Shown: piece by piece, positions 42,471 through 54,184 of the stretch
Layout: each line of letters begins with the position of its first letter
How positions within the stretch are numbered: position 1 is the first letter of the stretch
Origin: Glandiceps talaboti
Taxonomy: Eukaryota > Hemichordata > Enteropneusta > Spengelidae
Length of the DNA: 64,000 nt
Direction: 5' to 3'
Assembly (NCBI RefSeq): GCF_964340395.1
Contig: NC_135562.1
Location: forward strand, 4,423,634 to 4,487,633
Program-made: the position numbers and the translations under genes
The notes under the pieces: model-generated
The model's database searches: none
What the model saw: only the letters and a program-made list of their open reading frames with translations
Told to the model about the DNA's origin: nothing

Positions 42471-43503
42471 ATGGAGAGGATGTCTGTCTGTGTGATTCTT
42501 TCCAGGAGAAGAAAATATCTCGGCGTATTTGCTCTGTTTCTCGTCTGTACGGTACTATGTAACATTACTTGGTACTTTGCTATGTCTTATCTATGGAACG
42601 GAGACGACGTGAGAAAATTAGTTTTACGCGAACTCCGCAAATCGAAAGGTGTTATATATACATCATCTTTAGAGGAAACCTCCTTGGACTACTTCTATCA
42701 TCAAACTACTCTAGAGAACAAAGTGGTTTCCATGACGACAACATCCAGAAAAGAGGAACGAGTAAATTATCTTGTACCAATTTTGTTGGGAAACCAAGGC
42801 CCAAATAATCAGCTGCAAAGTTTAAAATTATCAGCTGTCATAGCAGCACATAGAGATAGAGTGTTAGTAAGGACGCCATTTTTTGACCATTTTACAAACA
42901 AAAAAGACCATGCCAGATTGTTCAATGAAACACTAGATGTCAGATTATTTAATAAGTTGCTACCAACGGCAAGCATAGAGGAGTACAACAGACACTGTAA
43001 TGGTAGGATAGATGCTGTATTCAACGGAGCCAACTGGAGTAACGATGCACCAGAGGAAGTTTACAAAAAGACTATCAAATGGGCTAACGATAAAATGAAG
43101 GAGTGGGCTCAACATACGGGAATCCAAGTACCTGATATGTTGAGTGAACCTGATCGGGTCATCAATTTACCCGATGATGTACCAGACGGGTACAAGCCAC
43201 TAAGGAAAGTGATAAACAAGGAAGGAATGTTTGACTCCAGTCTGAGATGTGTAGGAATTGTTTACCCATATGGTCTGCTTGGACGATTCTATTACCATGA
43301 CTACGTGCCAGTCTTATCAGGTTATGTTACACGCCCTCCAGAAGTAAGAAAATTGGCTGGCCAAGTGATCCGACATGTATTGGATAGAAGGAGATATCTG
43401 TGTTTTCATTGGCGATACAACAAAGAATGGCGGGACCAATGGTAAGAATGAGTTGCAGTACAACAGATACCGCCACAATTTCGGTTCAGGGCATTCTGGA
43501 AAG

Positions 43504-43572
<69 letters not shown>

Positions 43573-43761
43573 TGACATACAGAAAGGCAAAGGGGATGGA
43601 AAGGCAAAATTGGACAAACAAGAAACACACACACACAAATGTGTGTGTATGTGTGTATGTATGTATGTATGTATGTATGTATGTATGTATGTATGTATGT
43701 ATGTATGTATGTATGTATGTATGTATGTATATGTGTGTGTATGTATGTATGTGTGTATGTA

Positions 43762-43806
<45 letters not shown>

Positions 43807-45048
43807 ATATACTGAGACATGAGGGTACGAATAGTAGAGCTATACTAATACATACATATACGTAGTTGAGAGAGTCAGCGAGGGAGACAGAGGGGGCTGC
43901 AAGTGAGTATGTAAGTAAGGAGACCAGCGGAAGTGACGTGTTATGACTGAATGTTTCTTAATTATATATCCCGTTGTAGGTGTTTTAAAAATTCCCCCAA
44001 ACAAATGGAAATGTGTCGACGGCTGAATAATACAGATAGCAATACAATTACAGATGTCGTTCAGGACATGATGGACGTGTCAAATCTCGAAGTTGTATAT
44101 TTAGCAACGCCTGTCAGTACACAGGTGAGTCTTACAACAATTTAACATTATACTGTGAATTCGACAAATGGTTATTTCCCTGTTTGTAATCAAATTCGGG
44201 TATAGTACAGTGTAGCTTCTAGAATTCGGACTTTCTTCTGAAAGGTGCAACCGAGCTCGACGCAATTCGGGCTATCGCCCTCACACTAGCGACCTTTGTT
44301 CGCCTTCATAGTGAGCATAATAGCCGGAGGGGTCTAGCAACAAGACTACAGTATAATATGCCAATGATCGCATCATCCTCATTTCTGGTATAAAAGCTGC
44401 TTCCAAACAGCGCCTCTTATGGCCAAACTATGCATTTCTTTTGTCTTTCTCAGTGATAACTTGATACAGACACGTTGTGTTGGTTTTCAAAGACTGGAAT
44501 AAAATGACATTGAAATTGTCACTTTCTTTCCTTTGCAGGATAAATTAGTCATTGAATTGTTAAGGAAAATACCAAACTTATATACTCGTGATGATGTCTT
44601 GGAATCACCACTGATGGCGGTACACAGTAAATCTCTTAGCAGGGACAATTATAAACTATCTTTATTGGAACAAGAAATATGCTCACGTGAGTATACGTAT
44701 GATATGACCATTCAATGTTTCCAGCGAAAAATCATAGTCAAAGCTATCATATATTTTGAAGGAAAAGTAGTAACGAAACGTTTGCGAAACCACTCATTAT
44801 TGTAAACATACATCGCTGCGTTTTGACAACATTTGTGAATTGTACATGAAAAGAATGATGCCGTGTTTGAAACCTTTTGAAAATGATTTTTTGTGACCCT
44901 TGTCTACCATTTTTATTTTACAGGGTCTACTGTATTCCTCGCTAGTCGTATGTCATCCTGGTCAACCATTGTGGATGAAGACCGGAAGAACCGTGACGTC
45001 ATTTACGTACCTGATGTGTTGTTGAAGAACAAGACGTCACAACTTTAA
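42471..45048 (+). CDS. GDP-fucose protein O-fucosyltransferase-like protein, copy C
   Basis: Four exons: 42471-43441, 43980-44124, 44539-44686, 44924-45048 (TAA), 462 aa. Signal anchor about 16-38. Motifs: [36 protein letters not shown] (H313, R315), SLLEQEICSR and TVFLASRMSSWSTIV. It is closest in wording to copy D: both read HWRYN, carry GRFYYHDY before it, and have a 145-bp exon 2. A polyadenylation-type AATAAA lies just after the stop, near 45099. Intron 1 opens with (ACAG)n and (GTAT)n/(GT)n arrays starting about 60 bp after the donor. The gene converges with copy D, with stop codons 1.36 kb apart. Confidence 0.75.
43505..43805. repeat. (ACAG)n, (GTAT)n and (GT)n compound arrays in copy C intron 1
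   Basis: (ACAG)n 43505-43570, (GTAT)n 43645-43729 and (GT)n 43767-43804. Separated by short unique DNA; the first starts about 60 bp after the exon 1 donor. Confidence 0.95.
44395..44480 (+). repeat. Dispersed repeat also found at 9605-9690
   Basis: gctgcttccaaacagcgcct, ggccaaactatgcatttctt and tttgtctttct match the segment after the (GTAT)n array in the ATAD2 intron (cgcttctgaacagc, ggccaaactat, cttttgtctttct). Confidence 0.55.
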
Positions 45049-45398
45049 CTCTCCCATATATTTGTAGAGATAGCGTAGGATGACGCAGGAACCGTGATAA
45101 TAAACAATACAAATCCATACATTTATTAGTAAAAAAATTAACCGAATTAATAAAAATGCAATTTTAAACACAAGAATAACTAATCTGACCTGTATACTTG
45201 TAAAATAATATTTATGTTCTATGTTTCTATGTACTCATGTTTTTTTTTTACAGATCTTCAGGAGTACATAGAAACGTAGTACATTCTTTTAGTAGCATAC
45301 ATGCCATATAGACATATGTATAGATTAATTATTCGTGTGTTTAAAATGACATTTTCATTGAATCGTGCACATTTTTGTCTATTTTAAGTTATGTACGT

Positions 45399-45665
45399 CT
45401 ATTTATTTATTTATTTATTTATTTATTTATTGATCGATCGATCGATCGATTGTTTGTTTGTTTTATTATGGTTCCTTGGGTTCCTGTGGAGATAGTTCGT
45501 ATGATCTGATTATCCTAAACTATGTAAAAGTCTGTTGCGGAATTTCTAACATGTACGCAATCTCACAGTCAAAGGCTCCGTTCTGGTCCATCAACGCACA
45601 AGTTACTGTGGATGCAGACAACATCGTCGCGTTTTTGATGAGGAGATAATGGATTGCGCCATCAT
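45399..45665 (+). repeat. Microsatellite-bearing repeat family 5, copy 2
   Basis: (TTTA)n, (GATC)n and TTTG runs, then atggttccttgggttcctgt, gtggatgcagacaacat and tgatgaggagataatggatt. The order and several strings recur at 60330-60705. Confidence 0.7.
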
Positions 45666-45762
45666 GCGATCAAAGCAGTATAGTCTCGGTTATCCAGACT
45701 CGTCGTAGAGGGCTGTCGTTTAATGGTTACCGCCCCAATGTGGGACTTGGACTGTGCAATGT

Positions 45763-45787
45763 CTCAGACCACTTATAGTGGTCTGAG
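45763..45787. repeat. 25-bp palindrome
   Basis: ctcagaccact, tat, agtggtctgag: 11-bp perfect arms around three bases, about 715 bp past the copy C stop. Too far and without a T-rich tail to be called a terminator. Confidence 0.8.
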
Positions 45788-46403
45788 GTAATGTTGAGTA
45801 GGCTAGTGATCGACGTATACTAATGTGTTATTAGAGATTGCATTAGTGCAATGGAAAGATGTTATTTTATCATTTACATCACAAAAAGAGGCTTAAAAGT
45901 ACAAAGAAAAGATGAAGACATTGACAATCGTCAAACACCGTGACCGTAAAAAACTCGGTCGTCTAATCTTGAAATATACAAATCTAATTTACATAATGAC
46001 ATAATGAAATAAAAAAAATAGTTATTGAATATAATATTGATGTCTGTGTACGTTACTATTCTGAAACTATCAATGTATGTGTCTATATATGGTCGTATTA
46101 CACTTTATCTCTTACTGCTACTTCACGGGCCTGTCATTTGAGACAAACCATTGGTTAAACAACAAACAAACAAACAAACAAACAAACAAACAAATAAAAC
46201 TAACTAACTAAAAACTCGTCATCTATTGAGGCATTCTATTCATAATATATTTGTCGTTGCAAATATTCAGCTCTCCTTTCCCTCCCCCTTCTCTTCCTCC
46301 CCCTCCCTATCTACCCTCTCCCCCACTCCCTCTCTAGGTCTCTACCATATCTATCATTGTTCAGGTCTTCTTCTACCTCGTACTCCTTCAAATGTTTTTA
46401 TTC

Positions 46404-46619
46404 TTAACTAAACTGAGTAAAAACGTCTGGGATAAGTAACGTATTCTGCATTCTCTCTTCACCAACGATCTCACTCCAAGATGAACGCGAGCTTGCCAGA
46501 AATATGGTTGAATCTAGAATAAAATAATGACGAGAGCATTACTTGTAATATCAAGTATTATTGGGCTACCGATGTCAGTATTTTGCAAAATAGAGCGAGG
46601 GAAAGAGAGCGCGAGAGAG

Positions 46620-46700
<81 letters not shown>

Positions 46701-49262
46701 GAGAGAGAGAGAGAGAGAGAAAGAGAGGCTCGTTCACTCACTCACTCACACACACACACACATACATACATACATACATACATACATACATACATACATA
46801 CATACACACATACCTTATCACCCACCCATCCACTCACCCACCCACTCACTCACTCACTCACTCACTCACTCACTCACTCACTCACTCACTCACTCACTCA
46901 CTCACTCACTCACTCACTCACTCACAAATATACATACATTAATTACAAATCTTAATTCTTACGTTTACATATTTCTTGTTCAAACATCGATATTTTGTAG
47001 TTGTCAAACTCCAGGTCATCAGCGCCAGGAAAGTCATCGTCGATGATAATTGAGCTTGTTACAAAGTTTCGGATATTGTGTCGAAAAGCCCTTATCAGAG
47101 GATCCTAATGAAAGATAGAAATAGTTAGACAAATGCTTTATCTTCTCCCATTTCGTATTAGTGTCTCGATAAGTGTTTGTGTTCGTGTACGTCATTTTTA
47201 TGACGCAAATATTTTAGAGGTCATTGTCCCAAATAGACCAATATTTACCGTCACTAAATATCGATATACGTGTATATTTTACAACAAAGAGACGATTCTT
47301 ACCTCTGGTTTGAGTGGCGTGCCGAGGAACACTCCACTAAGGTTATATGCCACCATAATGTTCTTGACAATTCGAACGACGAATTCACTTGAAGTGGAAT
47401 TGAGAGCCTGGCAGGCTTTTCTGTCATGTTCAGAGTTCATAAAACACCTGTAAGAATAAACGTTACATGGCATAGAAATTAAACGGTAATATAATCTTTA
47501 TTGTATAAAATATTTGATTGGGTTATCAAGGCACCGTAGCAGTAAGACCATTTTTATTTTATGGTAGTACGTGCCTTTGAAATGGAAGTCATAGAATTTT
47601 GTTCAAGAAAACCCCAGCACATTCTTAGTTTACACCGAGAAAGAAAAATGTGCGGTCATCAGGCAAAGTTTTCAAATAGGCTACAAAAGGAGTAATTACC
47701 AAAACTAATCCATTTTATAATCCAATATGGCAGATGAGTAGTATAGAAGATGATATAGGAGATGGGGGTGCTAGGACAGTTTGTAAATTATATGTTTTTC
47801 ATGTGGAAAATTGCGTTGGTGATACCCCAGGATTGTAATGATCCCATGCAAAGCTATCCCCTTGGGTAGCATAGCATAGCATAGCATAGCATAGCATAGC
47901 ATAGCATACCATACCATAGCATAGCATAGCATAGCATAGCATAGCATAGCATAGCTGGGTAATTATGTAACAGTCTAATAGGAAGTGAGTAGGTATCCGG
48001 GTACTACCGAGGCCGAAAACGACAAATCGGTCTTCTAATTCAAGTGTCGGTCTTCTCGTTCAAGTGTCGGTCTTCTAATTCAAATGTCGGTCTTCTAGTT
48101 CAAGTGTCGGTCTTCTAATTCAAGTGTCGATCTTCTAGTTCAAGTGTCGGTCTTCTAATTCAAATGTCGGTCTTCTAGTTCAAGTGTCGGTCTTGTAATT
48201 CAAGTGTCGGTCTTCTAGTTCAAGTGTCGGTCTTCTAATTCAAGTGTCGGTCTTCTAATTCAAAAATCGGTCTTCGGCCACGGTAGGTGACAGGTGAAGT
48301 TGGTTCCACATTATGATCCCATGCAAAGATACCCCTTGGGAATGGGTAAGTATAAAATAGAGTGTGAACTTGTCCTCTGTATGGGAAAGCAAAATATTGT
48401 GCAAAATGATTTCCACAAAAACAAGGTACTTTTATAATTTGAAAAAAAAAACAGAAACAAGTTTCAATATGACAACATTTGGAAAAAAAATTAAGAACTA
48501 TCGGATTCTACCTTATATGAGACCATTTCTACCTGTGTTCACTGTGTAGCTTTTAAAACTTAAAAGCGTGAGCTGCAACTGTGACATTTTATTTCATTGA
48601 GTAACTAAAATATTTTCTTTAAAAATTAGTCAATTACTTCAAGAAAAACATTGTATCTCTTAATTGGTGGTCAATATTATCTGTAGGTGGTATTTATATT
48701 GTGACACGTTTTTGAGCGAAAGCTTGGTTTTGAATACGTTGTCATTGGTTGTAACTGGAGTATAATTTTTTTCAAACATGCACAATTTACTTAAAATTAT
48801 TAAGATGCCAATAGTTACACACTATGTGCAATTGAACATAGTTTTGAAAAAAAAAGTTTTGTTAGATACAGTAACTTATTCTGACACGTACACCCTGAAC
48901 AGTATTGCATCATCTAGGGTAAACATGCTGTTTGTAGCTGTATACACAATAAATTAAATTTAAATTGATTTTTGGGTCCACATCCAAAATAGCGCCCCCA
49001 AAGACGACCACGATTTCAAACTGTTTCTGTACTACTTCATGTACTTATTATGGATAGCATTCACTGATTAACATGTACAACAACAAATCACCAATATTAA
49101 AACAATTTTCAGTGAATAAGTTGTGGTTGTCTAATTAAAAAAATATATATTTCAGTTACATCTAGTACATTTTTAACATGGTGGCATATTTAAACTTGTC
49201 GCTACACTACCTACGGATATTATTGACCACTAATTAATAGATAAATGTCTTTTTAAAGTAAC

Positions 49263-49293
<31 letters not shown>

Positions 49294-50273
49294 TGTATGT
49301 ATGTATGTATGCATGCATGCATGCATGTATGTATGTATGTATGTATGTATGTATGTATGTATGTATGTATGTATGTATGTATGTACATTTTTGAAATTTT
49401 GAGAGTTTCTGAATATAAGTCAAAATGTAAAAATTTCCATTCATGAAAAGAGTTGTATCGCCCAATAAATACGTTATTATAAAAGAGACATTCCGACTGA
49501 AGGGAGAAGTGTATTTCCCGGGTGGCGTTTTTCTTGTACCCTAGGCTATTTACTACACTCATCCTATATGTTTTGATTTTTGATAAGAAATCCCACTTTC
49601 ACAAATCATGAAGTAACGGATACATTCCGTGAAATTTGCCACCCGGGCCATTTCACCCCCGAACACTGCATGAGACATATAACTTATATGTCTCATGCAG
49701 TGTTCTGGTTTTGAGATGGGCCCAATTTGATACGGATATAAATCAGCACAGACTTGCTGACGCCAAGACACGTGTCAACATTTGTAATCAGACAAACGGC
49801 ATCATTATTTATAACATGACAAATATAGCTATTACATTATAGTGGACAACTATTACGTACCACTATGTTGGCAATGTTATTTGTCATAGTGATGACACCC
49901 AGACAAAGTGTTCGTGTCGTTACAATATTCCTAGCATTATTCGTCAACAAAACACAAACGGCTAATGGCATTAATAACCTATGTCTGATTCTTCGTCACT
50001 GTTTACTAGATGACGCCTCCTTATCAGGAGTCATGTTATTTTTATTCTTTGTCACTTTTGCGTTCACAGTCAGGGTTGTGTTATTTGTTATGATTGATAG
50101 CCTAGTCACTCATGGGGAAAATACACTTGCAGCACTCAAATTAGAAAATCTGATACGTGGCTGATACACTGTCTTCATGATTTTTCCCCTTAACCTTCTG
50201 ATTGGTCAATTCCAACATTAGTATCTGTCAGTCGAAATTTAACGCCCATGCTGGATATGTATGTACGTATGTA

Positions 50274-50344
<71 letters not shown>

Positions 50345-50362
50345 TGTACGTGCGTGCGTACG

Positions 50363-50415
<53 letters not shown>

Positions 50416-51548
50416 CAGTGTTCGCTTGTTTTAAGTAAACTTAATTTTGATACATATACCTAAAAACAAAGTCAACAAATTTGTTCTTACCATTGTTTTT
50501 TCCACTCTTCGTTGTATCTCCAATGAATCCCAAGAAAATTTTTATTCTTAAAGTAGCCTTTAATGACATCTTGGGCAAGTTTTCTTATCATTGCTGGTCT
50601 AAGTACATACTTGGACAAAATTGGTGAGTAGTCATGGTAATAGAACCTACCAAGGAGACCATAAGGGTAGGCTATACCCACGCATCGTGAGTCCGACTGG
50701 AACAAGCCGGGCATGGACGAAACCTTCCAGAATGGGGTGTATCCGTTCGGGATGTGGTCTGGCAGCTGTATTACCTTCTCCGGCTCTTTATACATATTTG
50801 GAATTCGAACACCACTAAGTTTGGTAAATTCTTCTATCAGAGCTTGCACGTACGATAACACGGAATTGTAGTATGTTTTTGTGACGTCATTGGTTACATT
50901 TACTCCGCTAAACAAGACATCAACCCGGTTATTGCATTCTTGTAGATATTCCTCCATCGTTGCTACGGGCAACAGTTTTTTTATTACTTCGACGTCGATT
51001 GTTTCGTTAGGGTGTCGTTGATCAAATGTATTCACGGTGAAGTGATTAAAAAATGGCGTCAAAACAAGTGTTCTATCTCTATATGCAGCAATAACGGCAG
51101 AAATCTTGAAACTTTGCAGCTGATTATTTGGACCTTGATTTCCCAACAGTATTGGAAATAAGTATTTCTTGTTAGTGTTTGAAGTTTTTAGTTGAACGTT
51201 ATTCACAAAATTTGAATTATCTCCAACCGCACGTATCTTAGATGTTAAGTTGAGAGCATCTGCGCTAAGTTGATTTTGTAAATCGGACACAAGATTTTCT
51301 TTCTTCCTGGGCATAATTTTAGTCGGACTTTTCGCGCCTCTCTTAAAAGAACCAATTTTCGCTTTTCTGGATGGCACTTCCATAGCTTTTCGAGTACTAT
51401 TATTCCTGAAAAATGTCCTTCTCAATGTATCGTGAGCGTTAGCTCCGTCACGTTCTTCCCGCATTGTAGATATTCGTAAGATGTTCCATAGAAGAATTGC
51501 GGCGAGAACAAAAAACAGTTTTTTGACGCGACCTCTCCGAAATTTCAT
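46404..51548 (-). CDS. GDP-fucose protein O-fucosyltransferase-like protein, copy D (inverted)
   Basis: Exons in transcript order: 51548-50491, 47447-47303, 47104-46963, 46513-46404 (TAA), 484 aa. The start is the ATG at 51548 (GCC before it); the reading frame continues upstream only to a GTG. Signal anchor near 10-24 ([14 protein letters not shown]). Motifs: [36 protein letters not shown] and SMFEQEICK. The last exon is too small for an ORF scan. I placed it by acceptor tctag, the required phase, and its product [15 protein letters not shown], which matches the other copies. Exon lengths 145, 142 and 110 match C, A/B and A. Intron 1 is 3.0 kb and full of repeats; intron 3 (449 bp) is almost entirely simple repeats. 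An AATAAA overlaps the bases right after the stop (46402-46397). Confidence 0.75.
46600..46925. repeat. (GA)n, (CATA)n and (CTCA)n arrays filling copy D intron 3
   Basis: (GA)n 46613-46725, (CATA)n 46760-46806, (CTCA)n 46842-46924. Read in the gene's direction the intron ends with a long CT-rich tract (about 46720 to 46600) upstream of the exon 4 acceptor. Confidence 0.95.
47867..47955. repeat. (ATAGC)n pentanucleotide array
   Basis: About 17 units with two ATACC variants in the middle. It lies in copy D intron 1. Confidence 0.95.
48020..48272. repeat. 20-bp minisatellite with 40-bp higher-order pattern
   Basis: Twelve units of about tcggtcttctaattcaagtg. Units mostly alternate AATT and AGTT at the same place, giving a 40-bp dimer. 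Point variants include tcgatc, cttg and caaatg. There are no spacers, so it is not CRISPR. Confidence 0.95.
48565..49170. mobile_element. TIR element family 3, diverged copy
   Basis: gtgagctgcaactgtgacat at the left and tttcagttacatctagtaca at the right, with internal agcgcccccaaagacgacca and ttgtggttgtct in the same order as the 31401-31896 copy. Confidence 0.6.
49262..49384. repeat. (GTAT)n with central (GCAT)n
   Basis: About 30 units. A central block of four reads gcat. It lies in copy D intron 1. Confidence 0.95.
49661..49705. repeat. Perfect 20-bp hairpin with 5-base loop
   Basis: gaacactgcatgagacatat (49661-49680), loop aactt, exact complement (49686-49705). A wider pair, cccgggtggc near 49518 and gccacccggg near 49639, lies to its left. 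Confidence 0.9.
50259..50414. repeat. (GTAT)n and (GT)n arrays near copy D donor 1
   Basis: Two GT arrays (50276-50313, 50366-50414) around a GTAT block, within 80-230 bp of the exon 1 donor in the antisense direction. Confidence 0.95.
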
Positions 51549-51780
51549 GGCGACCACAAATATTCACAGTCTTTTTTAGAGAGATTGGGTTTCGATCGCA
51601 TTAATTATGTCATCTATTCACGGCCGTCTGTTTCTCTTCACTTCATTATGTATGCAAAATAAATAGATACATTAAAATGCATGCGAGTAATTAAAAGTAC
51701 ATATGCCAGCAATGATTAACAATTAGTCATGTATTACAGTTTAGCTATCGCGATGGACCACAGTAACTACTGAGCCAATA

Positions 51781-51951
51781 CTTCATTCAAGGAGCTAATA
51801 TATTCTATCAAGGATGATAATAATACAAAATAATGACATTATGAGGTATTAATAAAATACCGGTATTTTTTTGAATATTATTAAATACCTAATGTTGTCA
51901 TTATTTTGTATTATGATTACCTTGAATAGAATATTAGCTCCTTGAATGAAG
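51781..51951. mobile_element. Fold-back element with about 75-bp arms
   Basis: Left cttcattcaaggagctaata and the complemented right ccttgaatgaag; arms also share aatacaaaataatgaca. The loop is near 51855-51880. No clear target duplication. Confidence 0.75.
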
Positions 51952-53168
51952 CATCACCTCACAAGTGACTGTGCGATGAACACCGGTGATGAATAAATTT
52001 CGCAAATAAATTTCACAAGTGATGCCATATGTTACCAGTATTCGGTTGTACCTACTGCAATCATGCTAATCCAACACCCGAATAAGTTAGCTTATTTTGC
52101 AAAAGCCAACAGCAGGATTACGAGAGAGAATAAACAGCTGGCATGATGTGGAGGAGTTACGTTTACTATAAACAGCTCTGTTCCAACGTTGTCCCCCTGA
52201 CGATAATACTAACATGTCGCAAACATCAAAGGTCACTTCAGGAATGTTCTCTTTACATCAGTGCACTTTCTCAAAACACATCGAATCCAATTAAATGTTG
52301 ATTATTTGTCCATATGAATGACCGAGTGTATTTTCTACTCACGTATTAGAACCACGTACATTTGTCGACAAACTTGAACGGTTCTTCCACAGAATTTCTG
52401 AATACTATTATCTATATAAACATGTTGTATATATCTGTCACCATAATCATTTATCATGTCTGATGTAAGTTGTAACCCCTTGTGATCTTAAGTTTACAGT
52501 TACGTCACTTTAGAAATTAATCATCCCAGCGAAACCATAAACAACCTCTCTCTCTCTCTTTCTATCAACACTTACCCACCCTTTACTTCACAGCCTTCTA
52601 ATGTGTCTTGCCACGCAATGTAATCATTGTAAGTAAACACAGTTGCCATATGTTGGCTCAAAATTAGCATCATTTTCTGTAGTAACTAAACAATGCAATG
52701 GTATTATTATAACTAGCCTTGTCAGAAGTTGAACAAAATGTGTCTGTAAATCTCAAGTATTTTACTAATCTAAGACGATACTGTAGTGACCAATTGGCAT
52801 CGATAATACATCAAATTATGCAATACAAAAGTTACTGATGATTTACCAACATCAACCTATAATGCATTGAATGACCGATAATGTATATAGTAGAGATTTT
52901 ACTGATAAACAAGTGTTACTACAATATCGGTTAATTCATACATTATCAGTCTGATTTTGACAGCGTTTGTAATCTTTTACTACATTATATTAATAGGTTG
53001 GTTGAACAATTGAAAATCGGCATCTTATCGGCAAAATATGGGGTTGAAAGTCGTGCCCCTGTACGTGTCAAAGAGGGGGTCAAACCTCTACACAAAGAAT
53101 AAAAAAGAGCAAAATTTAAAGTTTATATCAGTCGAAGGGGGGGGGGGGGGGGGGCAGGGGATGAAAAC

Positions 53169-53280
53169 CACGGTACATATTTACATACCATTTCTACGCC
53201 AGTAACCTTCATACATGGATGGGGGGGGGGGGTGAGGGGTAGGTTACTGGCGTAGTAACGGTATATAAATATGTACCGTA
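53169..53280. repeat. Inverted repeat around a G run
   Basis: Left cacggtacatatttacatac and acgccagtaacct; right aggttactggcgtag and atatgtaccgtag. The arms of about 40 bp flank a run of G at 53220-53232; further G runs lie just outside (53139-53154, 53293-53301). Confidence 0.75.
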
Positions 53281-53861
53281 GTACGGGTGTATGGGGGGGG
53301 GTCATATTTAGTCTGGAACATACTAACTCATTTTAATACTCTTAATAGTTTACAAGGGAAGTCGGCCACCAAACTGCATGTAGTTCACATTGGGACCAAT
53401 AATACCAGACATAATTACTTTTTCAACCTTGTTATTAATTCTAAATGAAATACATGTCCTAGTCAATAAGGAAACTAGGTATATTGATTTTGAGATCGTA
53501 ACCGAATACAAATAACTACCATATCCCAACCACGCTATATTTATAGAATACACGTTCCCATTGTCAAAGTACAGCGGTTGTTTACATTCAAGTAAACTAG
53601 TTGTCGTGTACCATATGGAATACTAACTTTAACAATATTTGCAATTCTTAATAGCCTCTCATACACACTGTTATGCAACCAGCATATCTAAAGAGTAAAT
53701 TCAATATGAATATAATTGGTCAGATCACACGTTTTAACTTTTTTGCCATTCTAACCGCATATTGATACAAGATAAAAAGTCAATTTTCGAGTACACCCGT
53801 ATGTTTATTGATATCTGATAAAAAAAATAAACTGTCGATACATGTATATGTTTCTTTGTTC

Positions 53862-54147
53862 AGTTGATGGAAACGTGAATGACCGAAGGAGCACAATTTG
53901 TCAATTCCTTTACTTACTTCAAGTGTATTTTGCGGCTGAATGACGAAGAATCCTGGCGAATAATAGCAGTATAAACTTAATGTAAGAAAAAATCGTGAAA
54001 ATAATATGCAATACTAAATGTGCAACTCATATTTGGAGTTCTAGAGCGCCAATGATAGACGCTTGTAGTTGTAACATAGAATGACCTAGGTGTAAAGTCC
54101 GTATTTTCTTTTCGAATGCATATGCGTACAACTTAGCTTGTGTATAT
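53862..54147 (+). repeat. Repeat family 1, copy 3
   Basis: gaatgaccgaaggagcacaa at the left, then ggctgaatgacgaagaat, and acttagcttgtgtat at the right. It lies directly before copy 4, so the two form a tandem pair. Confidence 0.65.
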
Positions 54148-54184
54148 GGTTTAATCGTATATTCCTTAATATTTTTTTACGTTC

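Larger units (their letters stand above)
45049..46403. other. Gap between converging copies C and D
   Basis: Contains 3' UTRs, repeat family 5 copy 2 with (TTTA)n and (GATC)n (45399-45665), a 25-bp palindrome (45763-45787) and (CAAA)n (46158-46195). No exon seen. Confidence 0.6.

Noticed and set aside
43317-43820. 167-codon minus-strand frame rich in Thr-His and Ser-Val-Cys-Leu
   Set aside because: Microsatellites plus antisense of copy C exon 1.
45763-45787. Palindrome as a transcription terminator
   Set aside because: Animal Pol II genes do not use hairpin terminators, and it lies hundreds of bases beyond the likely poly(A) signal.
48020-48272. CRISPR-like regular repeat
   Set aside because: Units are contiguous without spacers and the setting is an animal intron.
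49865-50164. 99-codon plus-strand hydrophobic frame
   Set aside because: It lies within copy D intron 1 on the other strand. It has a membrane-like composition but no recognisable family and no conserved neighbour.
51549-51557. Three extra N-terminal codons on copy D
   Set aside because: They begin with GTG; the real ATG is at 51548.
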